64,000 nucleotides of DNA from Streptomyces sp. CB01249 (GCF_001905735.1 NZ_LISW01000002.1:511125-575124); one strand, 5' to 3'; shown: positions 1 through 10,073, numbered from the stretch's first letter. Notes: generated by a model from the letters alone, not told the origin. Program-made: numbers and translations.

Positions 1-421
1 CGACGCCGCCCGCGACTCCAAGCTGATCGACGGTGCCGTCAAGGACCTCACCACGATCACCGGTCAGAAGCCGGCCGTCACCAAGGCCCGCAAGTCGATC
101 GCGCAGTTCAAGCTGCGCGAGGGGCAGCCGATCGGCTGCCACGTCACCCTCCGCGGTGACCGCATGTGGGAGTTCCTGGACCGTACGCTGTCGCTCGCGC
201 TGCCGCGTATCCGTGACTTCCGCGGCCTGTCGCCCAAGCAGTTCGACGGCCGTGGCAACTACACCTTCGGTCTCACGGAGCAGGTCATGTTCCACGAGAT
301 CGACCAGGACAAGATCGACCGGGTCCGGGGCATGGACATCACCGTGGTCACCACGGCGACCAATGACGACGAGGGTCGTGCCCTCCTTCGTCACCTCGGC
401 TTCCCGTTCAAGGAGAACTGA
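1..421 (+). CDS. rplE: Ribosomal protein L5, 3' part
   Basis: This is the C-terminal ~139 residues of large-subunit protein L5, which binds 5S rRNA and sits in the central protuberance. The start lies before the window. The frame opens at base 2 and ends with TGA at 419-421. The visible part carries the conserved L5 segments RIRDFRGL and HLGFPF near the C-terminus. It lies directly before rpsN with a 2-nt gap, the usual rplE-rpsN-rpsH order of the spc operon. Identification is secure from sequence and context. Confidence 0.97.
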   Translation, partial: DAARDSKLIDGAVKDLTTITGQKPAVTKARKSIAQFKLREGQPIGCHVTLRGDRMWEFLDRTLSLALPRIRDFRGLSPKQFDGRGNYTFGLTEQVMFHEIDQDKIDRVRGMDITVVTTATNDDEGRALLRHLGFPFKEN

Positions 422-423
422 CC

Positions 424-609
424 GTGGCGAAGAAGGCTCTGATCGCTAAGGCCGCCCGTAAGCCGAAGTTCGGCGTCCGGGGTTACACCCGGTGCCAGCG
501 CTGCGGCCGGCCCCACTCCGTCTACCGCAAGTTCGGCCTGTGCCGCGTGTGCCTTCGTGAGATGGCTCACCGTGGCGAGCTGCCGGGCGTGACCAAGAGC
601 TCCTGGTAA
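424..609 (+). CDS. rpsN: Ribosomal protein S14, zinc-binding (type Z)
   Basis: S14 of the small-subunit head, 61 residues, which is the short zinc form. Two Cys pairs are visible, C24-x2-C27 and C40-x2-C43, the C+ zinc ribbon that many streptomycetes back up with a Zur-controlled Cys-less paralogue elsewhere. The start is GTG, 2 nt after the rplE stop, so it is probably translationally coupled. It is followed by an unusually long gap before rpsH. Confidence 0.97.
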   Translation: MAKKALIAKAARKPKFGVRGYTRCQRCGRPHSVYRKFGLCRVCLREMAHRGELPGVTKSSW

Positions 610-833
610 TTCTCCTTCGCCCTTTGGGCGTTGGGAATCACCGGAGACTCTCGGTAAGCATCTGGTCGGCAGGAGCCCGGCCCCGCATGCCGTAGGCTTG
701 CAGGGTTGGGCGCCTGCCGCCCATGACCGACTTACTACGCCGTAGGTCCCCGCACCGCACCCGTCCCGCCTCTGAGCGGGGAGAGGGATGGCGCATACAG
801 GAAACCCCGGCGAGAGAGGCCGAAGGCCAACTC
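610..833 (+). other. 224-nt gap inside the spc operon
   Basis: No credible gene lies between rpsN and rpsH, although most genes of this operon are 0-46 nt apart. The stretch contains a small hairpin, GGGCG (708-712) with CGCCC (718-722), and two copies of GCCGTAGG about 50 nt apart. A GAAGG stretch at about 821-825 can serve as the rpsH ribosome site. It could hold an internal promoter or an autoregulatory leader; neither is demonstrated. Confidence 0.4.
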
Positions 834-1232
834 ATGACCATGACTGATCCCATCGCAGACATGCTCACGCGTCTGCGCAACGCGAACTCGGCGTATCACG
901 ACGACGTCGTGATGCCGCACAGCAAGATCAAGTCGCACATCGCGGAGATCCTCCAGCAGGAGGGCTTCATCACCGGCTGGAAGGTCGAGGACGCCGAGGT
1001 CGGCAAGAACCTCGTCCTCCAGCTGAAGTTCGGCCCGAACCGCGAGCGCTCGATCGCTGGCATCAAGCGAATCTCGAAGCCGGGTCTGCGTGTCTACGCA
1101 AAGTCCACCAACCTGCCGAAGGTCCTCGGCGGCCTGGGCGTGGCGATCATCTCCACGTCCCACGGTCTCCTGACCGGCCAGCAGGCTCAGAAGAAGGGCG
1201 TAGGTGGGGAAGTCCTCGCCTACGTCTGGTAG
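834..1232 (+). CDS. rpsH: Ribosomal protein S8
   Basis: S8, 132 residues, the standard length, a primary 16S rRNA binder in the body of the small subunit and a known translational repressor of the spc operon in other bacteria. The ATG at 834 ([17 protein letters not shown]) matches the family N-terminus. An in-frame codon at 723 would add 37 unrelated residues and is rejected. The C-terminal GGEVLAYVW is the conserved S8 ending. The rplF start follows after 21 nt. Confidence 0.97.
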   Translation: MTMTDPIADMLTRLRNANSAYHDDVVMPHSKIKSHIAEILQQEGFITGWKVEDAEVGKNLVLQLKFGPNRERSIAGIKRISKPGLRVYAKSTNLPKVLGGLGVAIISTSHGLLTGQQAQKKGVGGEVLAYVW

Positions 1233-1253
1233 TCGGGAACGGAGGAATAGCTC

Positions 1254-1793
1254 ATGTCGCGAATCGGCAAGCTCCCCATCCAGGTTCCCGCCGGTGTGGA
1301 CGTCACCATCGATGGCCGCACGGTCAACGTGAAGGGCCCCAAGGGCACCCTCACGCACACCGTCGCGTCGCCGATCGAGGTCACCAAGGGTGAGGACGGC
1401 GTCCTGAACGTCGTCCGCCCGAACGACGAGCGTCAGAACAAGGCCCTGCACGGCCTGTCCCGCACGCTGGTGGCGAACATGATCACCGGTGTGACCCAGG
1501 GATACATCAAGGCGCTCGAGATCAGCGGTGTCGGTTACCGCGTCCAGGCGAAGGGCTCCAACCTGGAGTTCGCCCTGGGCTACAGCCACCCGATCCTGAT
1601 CGAGGCCCCGGAGGGAATCACCTTCAAGGTGGAGACCCCCACGAAGTTCACCGTCGAGGGCATCGACAAGCAGAAGGTCGGCGAGACCGCGGCCAAGATC
1701 CGCAAGCTGCGGAAGCCTGACCCGTACAAGGCCAAGGGCGTCAAGTACGCCGGCGAGGTCATCCGCCGCAAGGTCGGAAAGGCTGGTAAGTAG
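1254..1793 (+). CDS. rplF: Ribosomal protein L6
   Basis: L6, 179 residues, two homologous domains near the factor-binding site of the large subunit. It starts [12 protein letters not shown], the typical L6 N-terminus. The C-terminal [15 protein letters not shown] and the basic tail are the 23S-binding signature. A GGAGG ribosome site at 1241-1245 precedes the ATG. Only 2 nt separate it from rplR. Confidence 0.98.
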   Translation: MSRIGKLPIQVPAGVDVTIDGRTVNVKGPKGTLTHTVASPIEVTKGEDGVLNVVRPNDERQNKALHGLSRTLVANMITGVTQGYIKALEISGVGYRVQAKGSNLEFALGYSHPILIEAPEGITFKVETPTKFTVEGIDKQKVGETAAKIRKLRKPDPYKAKGVKYAGEVIRRKVGKAGK

Positions 1794-1795
1794 CC

Positions 1796-2179
1796 ATGGC
1801 ATACGGCGTGAAGATCGCCAAGGGCGACGCGTACAAGCGCGCGGCTCGCAAGCGGCGCCACATCCGCGTCCGCAAGCACATCTCCGGTTCGCCGGAGCGT
1901 CCGCGCCTGGTCGTGACCCGCTCCAACCGCCACATGGTCGCCCAGATCATCGACGACATCGCGGGCCACACGCTCGCGTCGGCGTCGACCCTGGACGTCT
2001 CCATCCGTGGTGGCGAGGGCGACAAGAGCAGCCAGGCCAAGCAGGTCGGCGCCCTGGTCGCCGAGCGTGCCAAGGCCGCAGGCGTCGAGGCCGTCGTGTT
2101 TGACCGCGGTGGTAACCAGTACGCCGGGCGGATTGCCGCTCTGGCTGACGCCGCCCGTGAAGCCGGGCTGAAGTTCTAG
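1796..2179 (+). CDS. rplR: Ribosomal protein L18
   Basis: L18, 127 residues, binds 5S rRNA together with L5. Visible landmarks are the basic N-terminus with [12 protein letters not shown], the [12 protein letters not shown] segment, and the C-terminal [20 protein letters not shown]. The ATG lies 2 nt after the rplF stop, so coupling is likely. Length and position agree with the family. Confidence 0.98.
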   Translation: MAYGVKIAKGDAYKRAARKRRHIRVRKHISGSPERPRLVVTRSNRHMVAQIIDDIAGHTLASASTLDVSIRGGEGDKSSQAKQVGALVAERAKAAGVEAVVFDRGGNQYAGRIAALADAAREAGLKF

Positions 2180-2225
2180 CCCCGGTTCCTACGCACAGCG
2201 GACGTAACAGAGAGAGGTAAATCCA

Positions 2226-2831
2226 ATGGCTGGACCCCAGCGCCGCGGAAGCGGTGCCGGTGGCGGCGAGCGGCGGGACCGGAAGGGCCGTGACGGCGGC
2301 GCTGCCGCCGCCGAGAAGACCGCGTACGTCGAGCGCGTCGTCGCGATCAACCGAGTCGCCAAGGTTGTGAAGGGTGGTCGTCGCTTCAGCTTCACCGCGC
2401 TGGTCGTGGTGGGCGATGGTGACGGCACCGTCGGTGTCGGTTACGGCAAGGCCAAGGAAGTTCCCGCGGCCATCGCCAAGGGCGTGGAAGAGGCCAAGAA
2501 GAACTTCTTCAAGGTCCCGCGTATCCAGGGCACCATCCCTCACCCGATCCAGGGTGAGAAGGCTGCGGGCGTCGTCCTGCTCAAGCCGGCTTCCCCCGGT
2601 ACCGGTGTGATCGCCGGTGGCCCGGTGCGCGCCGTTCTCGAGTGCGCCGGCGTCCACGACATCCTGTCGAAGTCGCTCGGGTCCTCGAACCCGATCAACA
2701 TCGTGCACGCGACCGTGGCGGCCCTCCAGGGCCTGCAGCGTCCCGAGGAGATCGCGGCCCGCCGCGGTCTGCCCCTCGAGGACGTCGCCCCCGCGGCCCT
2801 GCTTCGTGCGCGTGCGGGAGCGGGTGCGTAA
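2226..2831 (+). CDS. rpsE: Ribosomal protein S5
   Basis: S5, 201 residues, a small-subunit protein at the mRNA entry site involved in decoding fidelity. A Gly/Arg-rich N-terminal extension (about residues 1-30) precedes the double-stranded RNA-binding domain with [19 protein letters not shown]. The C-terminal domain has the family motif around [16 protein letters not shown] ribosome site, AGAGAGG, is at 2211-2217. Its TAA shares one base with the rpmD ATG. Confidence 0.98.
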   Translation: MAGPQRRGSGAGGGERRDRKGRDGGAAAAEKTAYVERVVAINRVAKVVKGGRRFSFTALVVVGDGDGTVGVGYGKAKEVPAAIAKGVEEAKKNFFKVPRIQGTIPHPIQGEKAAGVVLLKPASPGTGVIAGGPVRAVLECAGVHDILSKSLGSSNPINIVHATVAALQGLQRPEEIAARRGLPLEDVAPAALLRARAGAGA

Positions 2832-3013
2832 TGGCCCGTCTCAAGATCACGCAGACGAAGTCGTACATCGGCAGCAAGCAGAACCACCGCGACACCCTGC
2901 GTTCGCTCGGGCTCAAGCGCCTGAACGACTCGGTTGTCAAGGAGGACCGCCCCGAGTTCCGCGGCATGGTGCACACCGTCCGCCACCTCGTGACGGTTGA
3001 GGAGGTCGACTGA
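2831..3013 (+). CDS. rpmD: Ribosomal protein L30
   Basis: L30, 60 residues, the small bacterial form of this large-subunit protein. It begins [17 protein letters not shown] and contains [14 protein letters not shown], the family core. It overlaps rpsE by one base in a TAATG junction, which favours translational coupling. The rplO start follows 1 nt after its stop. Confidence 0.97.
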   Translation: MARLKITQTKSYIGSKQNHRDTLRSLGLKRLNDSVVKEDRPEFRGMVHTVRHLVTVEEVD

Positions 3014-3014
3014 C

Positions 3015-3470
3015 ATGGCGGAGAACAAGCCGCTGAAGGCCCATGACCTCCGGCCTGCCCCGGGCGCCAAGACCGCCAAGACCCGTGTGGGTCGTGGTGA
3101 GGCGTCCAAGGGTAAGACCGCTGGTCGTGGCACCAAGGGCACCAAGGCCCGCTACCAGGTTCCGCAGCGCTTCGAGGGTGGGCAGATGCCCCTCCACATG
3201 CGTCTGCCGAAGCTCAAGGGTTTCAAGAACCCGTTCCGCACGGAGTACCAGGTCGTGAACCTGGACAAGCTCGCGACGCTCTACCCCGAGGGTGGAGAGG
3301 TCACGGTGGCCGACCTGGTCGCCAAGGGTGCCGTGCGCAACAACCACCTCGTCAAGGTCCTCGGACAGGGCGAGATCTCCGTGGCGCTGCAGGTTTCGGT
3401 TGACGCCGTCTCCGGCTCCGCCAAGGAGAAGATCACCGCCGCCGGCGGTACCGTCACCGAGCTCGTCTGA
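3015..3470 (+). CDS. rplO: Ribosomal protein L15
   Basis: L15, 151 residues, a late-assembling large-subunit protein. The N-terminal part is the Gly/Lys-rich extension (about residues 15-60, [15 protein letters not shown]) that reaches into 23S rRNA. The C-terminal globular part contains [10 protein letters not shown]. The ATG at 3015 is chosen over an upstream in-frame codon at 2997 because [17 protein letters not shown] is the family start. It closes this transcription unit before a strong hairpin. Confidence 0.97.
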   Translation: MAENKPLKAHDLRPAPGAKTAKTRVGRGEASKGKTAGRGTKGTKARYQVPQRFEGGQMPLHMRLPKLKGFKNPFRTEYQVVNLDKLATLYPEGGEVTVADLVAKGAVRNNHLVKVLGQGEISVALQVSVDAVSGSAKEKITAAGGTVTELV

Positions 3471-3504
3471 GACAACTCGGACACTCAGGTGACCTGAACA
3501 TCCG

Positions 3505-3539
3505 ACCGGGGATGCCCTCTCAAATGGGGCATCCCCGGT
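3505..3539 (+). terminator. Hairpin between rplO and secY
   Basis: A perfect 13-bp stem, 3505-3517 pairing with 3527-3539, with a 9-nt loop. There is no long U tract, as is usual in Streptomyces. It separates rplO from secY, which therefore probably has its own promoter in 3541-3695. Confidence 0.75.
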
Positions 3540-3695
3540 TGGTCGTTCCTAGGGGGGCATGTACGCCGGTAAGGTGGCGTCCGTTGCTGTGGTATCCCCT
3601 GGGCGCGTGCGCCCGGGCTCCTTGGCTTTCATACGTATCCGTCGATCCTCAAGACCGTCACCTCTACGCTCTGCGCGGGGGTCGCAGGAGGCACC

Positions 3696-5015
3696 GTGCT
3701 CACCGGCTTCGCCCGGGCGTTCAAGACGCCCGACCTGCGCAAGAAGCTGCTCTTCACTCTCGGCATCATCGTGCTCTACCGGCTCGGGGCCCACATCCCG
3801 GTTCCGGGTGTGAGCTACGAGAACGTCCAGACCTGTGTTGATCAGGCCAGCAAGGGCAACAACAGCCTCTTCGGCCTGGTGAACATGTTCAGCGGTGGTG
3901 CGCTGCTGCAGATCACGATCTTCGCGCTCGGCATCATGCCGTACATCACGGCCAGCATCATTCTCCAGCTGCTGACCGTGGTCATCCCCCGCCTCGAGGC
4001 GCTCAAGAAGGAGGGCTCGTCCGGCCAGGCGAAGATCACGCAGTACACGCGTTATCTGACGGTCGCGCTCGCCATCCTCCAGGGCACCGGCCTGGTGGCC
4101 ACCGCCCGCAGCGGCGCCCTGTTCAGCGGCTGCCCGGTCGCCGACCAGATCGTCCCGAACGACTCGCTGTTCACGACGATCACGATGGTCATCACGATGA
4201 CCGCCGGCACCGCCGCCGTCATGTGGCTCGGTGAGCTCATCACCGACCGCGGCATCGGCAACGGCATGTCGATCCTGATGTTCATCTCGATCGCCGCGAC
4301 CTTCCCGTCGGCCATGTGGGCCATCAAGACCAGCGGCAAGCTGGCGGACGGCTGGATCGAGTTCGCCACCGTCATCCTGGTCGGCTTCGTCATGGTGGCC
4401 CTCGTCGTCTTCGTCGAGCAGGCCCAGCGCCGCATCCCGGTGCAGTACGCGAAGCGCATGATCGGACGTCGTTCGTACGGTGGCACCTCCACCTACATCC
4501 CGCTGAAGGTGAACCAGGCGGGTGTGATCCCCGTCATCTTCGCTTCTTCGCTGCTCTACATCCCGGCCCTGATCGTCCAGTTCTCCAACTCCAAGGCGGG
4601 CTGGGCCATCTGGATCCAGGACAACCTGACCAAGGGCACCCACCCGTACTACATGACGGCGTACTTCCTGTTGATCGTGTTCTTCGCCTTCTTCTACGTG
4701 GCGATCTCGTTCAACCCCGAGGAAGTCGCCGACAACATGAAGAAGTATGGTGGCTTCATCCCGGGTATCCGGGCTGGTCGACCTACTGCCGAGTACCTGA
4801 GCTATGTGCTCAACAGGATCACTTGGCCGGGCTCGCTGTACCTGGGTCTGATCGCTCTGGTGCCGACGATGGCGTTGGCAAGCTTCGGTGGCGCTAACCA
4901 GAACTTCCCGTTCGGCGGGACGAGCATCCTCATCATCGTGGGTGTGGGTCTGGAGACCGTGAAGCAGATCGAGAGTCAGCTCCAGCAGCGCAATTACGAA
5001 GGGTTCCTCCGCTGA
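3696..5015 (+). CDS. secY: Preprotein translocase subunit SecY
   Basis: SecY, the pore of the Sec translocon in the cytoplasmic membrane, 439 residues with about ten hydrophobic segments. Recognisable features are FRIPVPG-type text after TM1 ([11 protein letters not shown]), the [19 protein letters not shown] segment in the TM2 area, and the cytoplasmic loop [16 protein letters not shown]. The start is GTG at 3696, with AGGAGG at 3686-3691. The TGA overlaps the adk ATG by one base, so secY and adk are one operon. Confidence 0.98.
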   Translation: MLTGFARAFKTPDLRKKLLFTLGIIVLYRLGAHIPVPGVSYENVQTCVDQASKGNNSLFGLVNMFSGGALLQITIFALGIMPYITASIILQLLTVVIPRLEALKKEGSSGQAKITQYTRYLTVALAILQGTGLVATARSGALFSGCPVADQIVPNDSLFTTITMVITMTAGTAAVMWLGELITDRGIGNGMSILMFISIAATFPSAMWAIKTSGKLADGWIEFATVILVGFVMVALVVFVEQAQRRIPVQYAKRMIGRRSYGGTSTYIPLKVNQAGVIPVIFASSLLYIPALIVQFSNSKAGWAIWIQDNLTKGTHPYYMTAYFLLIVFFAFFYVAISFNPEEVADNMKKYGGFIPGIRAGRPTAEYLSYVLNRITWPGSLYLGLIALVPTMALASFGGANQNFPFGGTSILIIVGVGLETVKQIESQLQQRNYEGFLR

Positions 5016-5674
5016 TGCGAATCGTCCTCGTCGGCCCGCCGGGTGCCGGCAAGGGAACGCAGGCCGCGTACCTTGCCAAGAACCTGTCGATTCCGCACAT
5101 CTCCACGGGCGACCTCTTCCGCGCCAACATCAGCCAGGGCACCGACCTTGGCAAGCAGGCCCGCGCGTACATGGACGCGGGGCAGCTGGTGCCGGACGAG
5201 GTGACGATCGGGATGGCCAAGGACCGCATGTCCCAGCCGGACGCGGTCAACGGCTTCCTGCTTGACGGCTTCCCGCGCAACGTGGGTCAGGCCGAGGCTC
5301 TGGATGTGATGCTCAAGGACGAGGGCGTGAAGCTGGACGCCGTGCTCGACCTGGAGGTCCCCGAGGACGAGGTCGTGAAGCGGATCGCGGGTCGCCGCAT
5401 CTGCCGCAACGACAGCGCGCACGTCTTCCACGCCACGTACAACCCGCCGAAGACCGAGGGTGTCTGCGACACCTGCGGCGGCGAGCTGTACCAGCGCGAC
5501 GACGACAGCGAGGAGACGGTGCGTACCCGGCTGGAGGTCTACCACACGCAGACCGAGCCGATCATCGACTACTACCGGGCACAGGACCTGGTGGTCACCA
5601 TCTCCGCGCTCGGCAAGGTCACCGATGTGACCGACCGGGCCATGGAGGCGCTGAAGAAGTCCGCGGAGGACTGA
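5015..5674 (+). CDS. adk: Adenylate kinase
   Basis: Adenylate kinase interconverts ATP and AMP with two ADP and sets the cell adenylate charge. The P-loop [10 protein letters not shown] is at residues 7-16, the NMP-binding region follows, and DGFPRN lies around residue 85. A LID region near residues 125-165 includes ICRND and CDTCG, an incomplete version of the four-Cys zinc site seen in some Gram-positive enzymes. The length of 219 is standard. It is coupled to secY through a TGATG overlap. Confidence 0.98.
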   Translation: MRIVLVGPPGAGKGTQAAYLAKNLSIPHISTGDLFRANISQGTDLGKQARAYMDAGQLVPDEVTIGMAKDRMSQPDAVNGFLLDGFPRNVGQAEALDVMLKDEGVKLDAVLDLEVPEDEVVKRIAGRRICRNDSAHVFHATYNPPKTEGVCDTCGGELYQRDDDSEETVRTRLEVYHTQTEPIIDYYRAQDLVVTISALGKVTDVTDRAMEALKKSAED

Positions 5675-5705
5675 GCGCCCACCCCTGTATCACGCAGTAC
5701 AAGCC

Positions 5706-5733
5706 GGCCGCGGCGTCCTCGGACGCCGCGGCC
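5706..5733 (+). terminator. Hairpin after adk
   Basis: A perfect 12-bp GC stem, 5706-5717 pairing with 5722-5733, with a 4-nt CTCG loop, 31 nt after the adk stop. It probably ends the secY-adk transcript and lies before map. Confidence 0.75.
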
Positions 5734-5803
5734 GACTGCTTGCCGCCGCGTATCGTGGAAGACCCGCCCCCCGTTCACCGTCCCACCGGAAAGGCGCCGC
5801 AGC

Positions 5804-6640
5804 ATGGTGCAGATCAAGACCCCCGAGCAGATCGCGAAGATGCGCGAGGCGGGGCTGGTGGTCGCTGCCATCCACGCGGCCACCCGTGAGGCGGCGGTGC
5901 CCGGCGCCACCACCCGCGACCTGGACCAGGTCGCCCGCAAGGTGATCGCCGACCACGGCGCGAAGTCGAACTTCCTCGGGTACGGCGGCTTCCCCGCGAC
6001 CATCTGCACCTCGGTCAACGAGGTCGTCGTCCACGGCATTCCGGACGACAGGACGGTCCTCAAGGACGGGGACATCATCTCCATCGACGCCGGCGCGATC
6101 GTGGACGGCTGGCACGGCGACGCCGCGTACACCGCCTTCGTCGGTACGGGGCACGCGCCGGAGCTGGTCGAGCTCTCCCGGGTGACCGAGGAGTCGATGT
6201 GGGCCGGCATCGCCGCGATGAAGGTCAACAACCGCCTGGTCGACATCTCGAAGGCGATCGAGTCCTACATCCGCCGCCAGCCCCGCCCCGCCACCGGCAA
6301 GTACGGGATCATCGAGGACTACGGCGGGCACGGCATCGGCACCGAGATGCACATGGACCCGCACCTGCTGAACTACGTCTCCCGCAAGCGCGGCAAGGGC
6401 ATCAAGCTGGTCCCGGGCGTCTGCCTGGCCATCGAGCCCATGGTCTCGCTGGGCACCCCGCACACCGAGGTGCTGGAGGACGAGTGGACCGTCATCACCA
6501 CGGACGGCACCTGGTCCTCGCACTGGGAGCACTCCATCGCCCTCACGGAGCAGGGCCCGCTGGTCCTCACCGCCCCGGACTGCGGCCGCGAGAAGCTGGC
6601 GCAGTACGGCGTCGAGGCGGCGCCGGACCCTCTGGGCTGA
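5804..6640 (+). CDS. map: Type I methionine aminopeptidase
   Basis: This cytosolic metalloprotease removes N-terminal Met from new proteins. At 278 residues it shows the pita-bread fold landmarks: the ligand regions around SIDAGAIVDGWHGD, the active-site YGGHGIGTEMHMDPH, and AIEPMV followed by the last Glu near DEWTVIT. The start at 5804 (MVQIKTPEQIAKMREAG) is preceded by GGAAAGG at 5788-5794. It lies between adk and infA, the classical order. Confidence 0.97.
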   Translation: MVQIKTPEQIAKMREAGLVVAAIHAATREAAVPGATTRDLDQVARKVIADHGAKSNFLGYGGFPATICTSVNEVVVHGIPDDRTVLKDGDIISIDAGAIVDGWHGDAAYTAFVGTGHAPELVELSRVTEESMWAGIAAMKVNNRLVDISKAIESYIRRQPRPATGKYGIIEDYGGHGIGTEMHMDPHLLNYVSRKRGKGIKLVPGVCLAIEPMVSLGTPHTEVLEDEWTVITTDGTWSSHWEHSIALTEQGPLVLTAPDCGREKLAQYGVEAAPDPLG

Positions 6641-6649
6641 TTGGAGCCT

Positions 6650-6675
6650 CCGGGGAGGTCTAAGGATCTCCCCGG
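6650..6675 (+). terminator. Weak hairpin after map
   Basis: CCGGGGAG at 6650-6657 pairs with CTCCCCGG at 6668-6675 around a 10-nt loop, just after the map stop. It could attenuate read-through into infA. Confidence 0.45.
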
Positions 6676-6693
6676 ATGGGCAAACTTGACGGA

Positions 6694-6723
6694 TTCGCCT
6701 TTGGGAGTCCGCTGACGTAGACT
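6694..6723 (+). promoter_or_regulatory. Candidate infA promoter
   Basis: A good -10 box, TAGACT (6718-6723), has only a weak -35 match, TTCGCC (6694-6699), at an 18-nt spacing. A better -35 word, TTGACG (6686-6691), is too far away. Transcripts would carry a leader of about 75 nt before the GTG of infA. Confidence 0.35.
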
Positions 6724-6804
6724 GACTCGTCGGCTCTCGTGCATCCGTGTGCCCGCATACGAAGAGCGAAAGTCGATCAAGGTAGCCGATTCGAAGGGCG
6801 AAGC

Positions 6805-7026
6805 GTGGCCAAGAAGCAAGGTGCCATCGAAATTGAGGGCACCGTGATCGAGTCCCTCCCGAACGCCATGTTCAAGGTGGAGCTCCAGAACGGTCACAAG
6901 GTCCTCGCGCACATCAGCGGCAAGATGCGTATGCACTACATCCGCATCCTCCCGGATGACCGGGTCGTCGTGGAGCTTTCTCCGTACGACCTGACGCGTG
7001 GCCGGATCGTCTACCGCTACAAGTAG
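6805..7026 (+). CDS. infA: Translation initiation factor IF-1
   Basis: IF-1, 73 residues, a single S1/OB fold that binds the A site of the 30S subunit during initiation. The GTG at 6805 gives [21 protein letters not shown], the family N-terminus; an upstream in-frame ATG at 6739 would add 22 foreign residues. Motifs include [15 protein letters not shown] and GRIVYRYK. It is followed by rpmJ, rpsM, rpsK and rpoA, the alpha-operon order. Confidence 0.97.
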   Translation: MAKKQGAIEIEGTVIESLPNAMFKVELQNGHKVLAHISGKMRMHYIRILPDDRVVVELSPYDLTRGRIVYRYK

Positions 7027-7086
7027 ATCTTGCCGCCGTCCGCATCCGTGCGGACGTGGGCACTGACCCGGAGAACCTGACATCCC

Positions 7087-7200
7087 ATGAAGGTCAAGCC
7101 GAGCGTCAAGAAGATCTGCGACAAGTGCAAGGTGATCCGCCGTCACGGCCGGGTCATGGTCATCTGCGACAACCTGCGCCACAAGCAGCGCCAGGGCTGA
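7087..7200 (+). CDS. rpmJ: Ribosomal protein L36, zinc form
   Basis: L36, only 37 residues. The zinc ribbon C11-x2-C14 ... C27-x4-H32 is intact, so this is the C+ form. The Arg/Lys-rich sequence binds 23S rRNA. The ATG at 7087 is 60 nt after infA. A 191-nt gap separates it from rpsM. Confidence 0.96.
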   Translation: MKVKPSVKKICDKCKVIRRHGRVMVICDNLRHKQRQG

Positions 7201-7391
7201 CGCACGACCCCCTGCATCTCGCAGTTCGCGCGACGCACGTAATACGTACATACGCAGAGCCCGTCCAAGCCACGGCTGACGGCACCTCCGGCGGGGGCCG
7301 GGGACCCGGACGTACCACCTCTCCCAGCGAGGGGTCGGCGGCCGGGAGTGGCTCTGCGGAAGACCCCCGACTTAACAACTGGAGCCATTGA

Positions 7392-7772
7392 ATGGCACGC
7401 GTTTCAGGTGTTGACATCCCGCGCGAAAAGCGCGTGGAGGTTGCCCTCACCTACGTCTTCGGTATCGGGCGCACCCGGTCCAAGGAGATCCTCGCCGCCT
7501 CCGGCGTGAACCCGAACACCCGCGTTCGCGACCTGGCCGAAGAGGACCTGGTCAAGATCCGCGAGTACGTGGACGCCAACCTCCGCACCGAGGGTGACCT
7601 CCGCCGCGAGATCCAGGCCGACATCCGCCGCAAGGTCGAGATCGGCTGCTACCAGGGTCTCCGTCACCGCCGCGGTCTGCCGGTCCACGGCCAGCGCACC
7701 AGCACCAACGCTCGTACCCGCAAGGGTCCGCGTCGCGCGATCGCCGGCAAGAAGAAGCCCGGCAAGAAGTAG
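7392..7772 (+). CDS. rpsM: Ribosomal protein S13
   Basis: S13, 126 residues, at the head of the 30S subunit, where it contacts the P-site tRNA and L5. The start [21 protein letters not shown], the core [14 protein letters not shown] and the basic tail [19 protein letters not shown] are diagnostic. The preceding 191 nt hold no gene and probably form an untranslated leader, perhaps with a promoter. Confidence 0.97.
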   Translation: MARVSGVDIPREKRVEVALTYVFGIGRTRSKEILAASGVNPNTRVRDLAEEDLVKIREYVDANLRTEGDLRREIQADIRRKVEIGCYQGLRHRRGLPVHGQRTSTNARTRKGPRRAIAGKKKPGKK

Positions 7773-7877
7773 TCCTCAGCGGACGCACTGCGGGCGACCG
7801 GCACCCCCGGCCTCCGCAGCAACCAGCGGTCTTCGCTGTAGGACCGATCACCTCCCCTCTCCATCTGGAGTCAAGAC

Positions 7878-8282
7878 ATGCCCCCCAAGGGTCGTCAGGG
7901 CGCAGCCAAGAAGGTGCGTCGCAAGGAAAAGAAGAACGTCGCTCACGGCCACGCGCACATCAAGAGCACGTTCAACAACACGATCGTCTCGATCACGGAC
8001 CCCACGGGCAACGTGATCTCCTGGGCCTCCGCCGGCCACGTCGGCTTCAAGGGCTCGCGCAAGTCCACCCCCTTCGCCGCGCAGATGGCCGCCGAGTCGG
8101 CCGCCCGCCGCGCGCAGGAGCACGGCATGCGCAAGGTCGACGTCTTCGTGAAGGGTCCGGGCTCCGGCCGCGAGACCGCGATCCGCTCCCTCCAGGCCAC
8201 GGGCCTCGAGGTCGGTTCGATCCAGGACGTCACCCCGACGCCGCACAACGGCTGCCGTCCGCCGAAGCGTCGCCGCGTCTGA
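7878..8282 (+). CDS. rpsK: Ribosomal protein S11
   Basis: S11, 134 residues, on the 30S platform next to the mRNA exit. A basic N-terminal tail precedes [20 protein letters not shown]. The C-terminal signature is [21 protein letters not shown]. The spacing from rpsM is 105 nt. A hairpin follows before rpoA, so alpha-subunit levels may be set partly by read-through and partly by a separate promoter. Confidence 0.97.
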   Translation: MPPKGRQGAAKKVRRKEKKNVAHGHAHIKSTFNNTIVSITDPTGNVISWASAGHVGFKGSRKSTPFAAQMAAESAARRAQEHGMRKVDVFVKGPGSGRETAIRSLQATGLEVGSIQDVTPTPHNGCRPPKRRRV

Positions 8283-8326
8283 GTCGTCACGGCCGGTGAC
8301 GGCCGTGCGCCAGTAGTGCCGGGTCC

Positions 8327-8358
8327 GGGCGGTACACCTCTTCGGGGGCGTACCGCCC
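8327..8358 (+). terminator. Hairpin between rpsK and rpoA
   Basis: GGGCGGTAC (8327-8335) pairs perfectly with GTACCGCCC (8350-8358) around a 14-nt loop. It lies 45 nt after the rpsK stop and about 60 nt before rpoA, placing it as an intra-operon attenuator or terminator. Confidence 0.55.
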
Positions 8359-8419
8359 GTACCCTTGTTACATCTGTCGGGCATCAAATAGTGGGTGCCC
8401 CCGACTGAAGGATCACAGC

Positions 8420-9442
8420 ATGCTTATCGCTCAGCGTCCGTCGCTGACCGAAGAGGTCGTCGACGAATTCCGCTCGCGGTTCGTCATCGAGCCGCTGGAG
8501 CCGGGCTTCGGCTACACGCTCGGCAACTCCCTGCGCCGCACGCTCCTCTCCTCGATTCCGGGTGCCGCTGTCACCAGCATCCGCATCGACGGTGTCCTGC
8601 ACGAGTTCACCACCGTGCCGGGCGTCAAGGAGGACGTGACCGACCTCATCCTCAACATCAAGCAGCTGGTCGTCTCCTCGGAGCACGACGAGCCCGTCGT
8701 GATGTACCTGCGCAAGCAGGGCCCCGGCCTGGTCACCGCCGCGGACATCGCTCCGCCGGCCGGTGTCGAGGTGCACAACCCGGACCTCGTCCTCGCCACG
8801 CTGAACGGCAAGGGCAAGCTGGAGATGGAGCTGACCGTCGAGCGCGGTCGCGGCTACGTCTCCGCCGTCCAGAACAAGCAGGTGGGCCAGGAGATCGGCC
8901 GTATCCCGGTCGACTCCATCTACTCGCCGGTGCTCAAGGTCACGTACAAGGTCGAGGCGACCCGTGTCGAGCAGCGCACCGACTTCGACAAGCTGATCGT
9001 CGACGTCGAGACCAAGCAGGCCATGCGTCCGCGTGACGCGATGGCTTCGGCCGGTAAGACCCTGGTCGAGCTGTTCGGTCTGGCGCGCGAGCTCAACATC
9101 GACGCCGAGGGCATCGACATGGGCCCGTCGCCGACGGACGCCGCGCTCGCGGCGGACCTGGCGCTGCCGATCGAGGAGCTGGAGCTCACGGTCCGCTCGT
9201 ACAACTGCCTCAAGCGCGAGGGCATCCACTCGGTGGGCGAGCTCGTGGCCCGCTCCGAGGCGGACCTGCTCGACATCCGCAACTTCGGTGCGAAGTCGAT
9301 CGACGAGGTCAAGGCGAAGCTGGCCGGTATGGGCCTGGCGCTGAAGGACTCGCCTCCCGGCTTCGACCCGACCGCCGCCGCCGACGCCTTTGGCGCCGAC
9401 GACGACGCGGATGCCGGTTTCGTGGAGACCGAGCAGTACTGA
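8420..9442 (+). CDS. rpoA: RNA polymerase alpha subunit
   Basis: The alpha subunit, 340 residues. Residues ~1-230 form the assembly domain, with [30 protein letters not shown] split over its conserved helix. Residues ~250-320 are the C-terminal domain, with [12 protein letters not shown] and [12 protein letters not shown], which contacts UP elements and activators. An acidic tail of about 20 residues ends the protein. It is followed by a hairpin/repeat element and then rplQ. Confidence 0.98.
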   Translation: MLIAQRPSLTEEVVDEFRSRFVIEPLEPGFGYTLGNSLRRTLLSSIPGAAVTSIRIDGVLHEFTTVPGVKEDVTDLILNIKQLVVSSEHDEPVVMYLRKQGPGLVTAADIAPPAGVEVHNPDLVLATLNGKGKLEMELTVERGRGYVSAVQNKQVGQEIGRIPVDSIYSPVLKVTYKVEATRVEQRTDFDKLIVDVETKQAMRPRDAMASAGKTLVELFGLARELNIDAEGIDMGPSPTDAALAADLALPIEELELTVRSYNCLKREGIHSVGELVARSEADLLDIRNFGAKSIDEVKAKLAGMGLALKDSPPGFDPTAAADAFGADDDADAGFVETEQY

Positions 9443-9450
9443 GCCTGTAC

Positions 9451-9497
9451 TCCGGCGATTGAAAAGATGTCCTCAATCGCCGGACGGGCTTGATTTG
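9451..9497 (+). repeat. Dispersed 3'-end repeat, copy 1, as hairpin
   Basis: TCCGGCGATTGA (9451-9462) is the exact reverse complement of TCAATCGCCGGA (9473-9484), which is followed by CGGGCTTGATTT. The structure starts 8 nt after the rpoA stop and resembles a terminator. The right arm plus tail recurs at 33966-34010, in reverse orientation at 39311-39397, and in degenerate form at 57650-57704. Confidence 0.7.
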
Positions 9498-9580
9498 CAC
9501 ATACTTCCGCTCGGCGGCCGCCGGGTGGGAACTGACATCGGTACCTGATACGGCCGGTGCAGCACACAAGGAGAAAACCC

Positions 9581-10057
9581 ATGCCGAAGCCCGCCAAGGG
9601 TGCCCGTCTGGGCGGCAGCGCCGCGCACGAGAAGCTTCTTCTCAACAACCTCGCGAAGTCGCTGTTCGAGCACGGCCGCATCACCACGACCGAGGCCAAG
9701 GCCCGCCGCCTGCGTCCGGTCGCGGAGCGTTTCATCACCAAGGCGAAGAAGGGCGACATCCACAACCGTCGCCTGGTGCTGCAGTCGATCACGGACAAGG
9801 GCGTCGTCCACACGCTCTTCACCGAGATCGCCCCGCGGTACGAGAACCGCCCCGGTGGTTACACCCGCATCACCAAGATCGGCAACCGTCGTGGCGACAA
9901 CGCCCCGATGGCCGTCATCGAGCTGGTCGAGGCGCTGACCGTGGCGCAGCAGGCCACCGGTGAGGCCGAGGCCGCCACCAAGCGTGCGGTCAAGGAAGAC
10001 GCGGCCAAGAAGGACGAGACCCCGGTCGAGTCCGTCGAGGACGCGCAGGACGCCTGA
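9581..10057 (+). CDS. rplQ: Ribosomal protein L17
   Basis: L17, 158 residues, near the polypeptide exit tunnel. The N-terminal [21 protein letters not shown] and the [21 protein letters not shown] segment are family landmarks. The last ~40 residues are an acidic/Lys-rich tail typical of actinobacterial L17. The ATG at 9581 has AAGGAG at 9568-9573; an upstream in-frame start at 9557 lacks such support. Confidence 0.96.
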   Translation: MPKPAKGARLGGSAAHEKLLLNNLAKSLFEHGRITTTEAKARRLRPVAERFITKAKKGDIHNRRLVLQSITDKGVVHTLFTEIAPRYENRPGGYTRITKIGNRRGDNAPMAVIELVEALTVAQQATGEAEAATKRAVKEDAAKKDETPVESVEDAQDA

Positions 10058-10073
10058 GCGTTCCGGAACCACT

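Noticed and set aside
5015..5674. Zinc-binding adenylate kinase
   Set aside because: The LID has three Cys at unusual spacing, not the complete four-ligand set.
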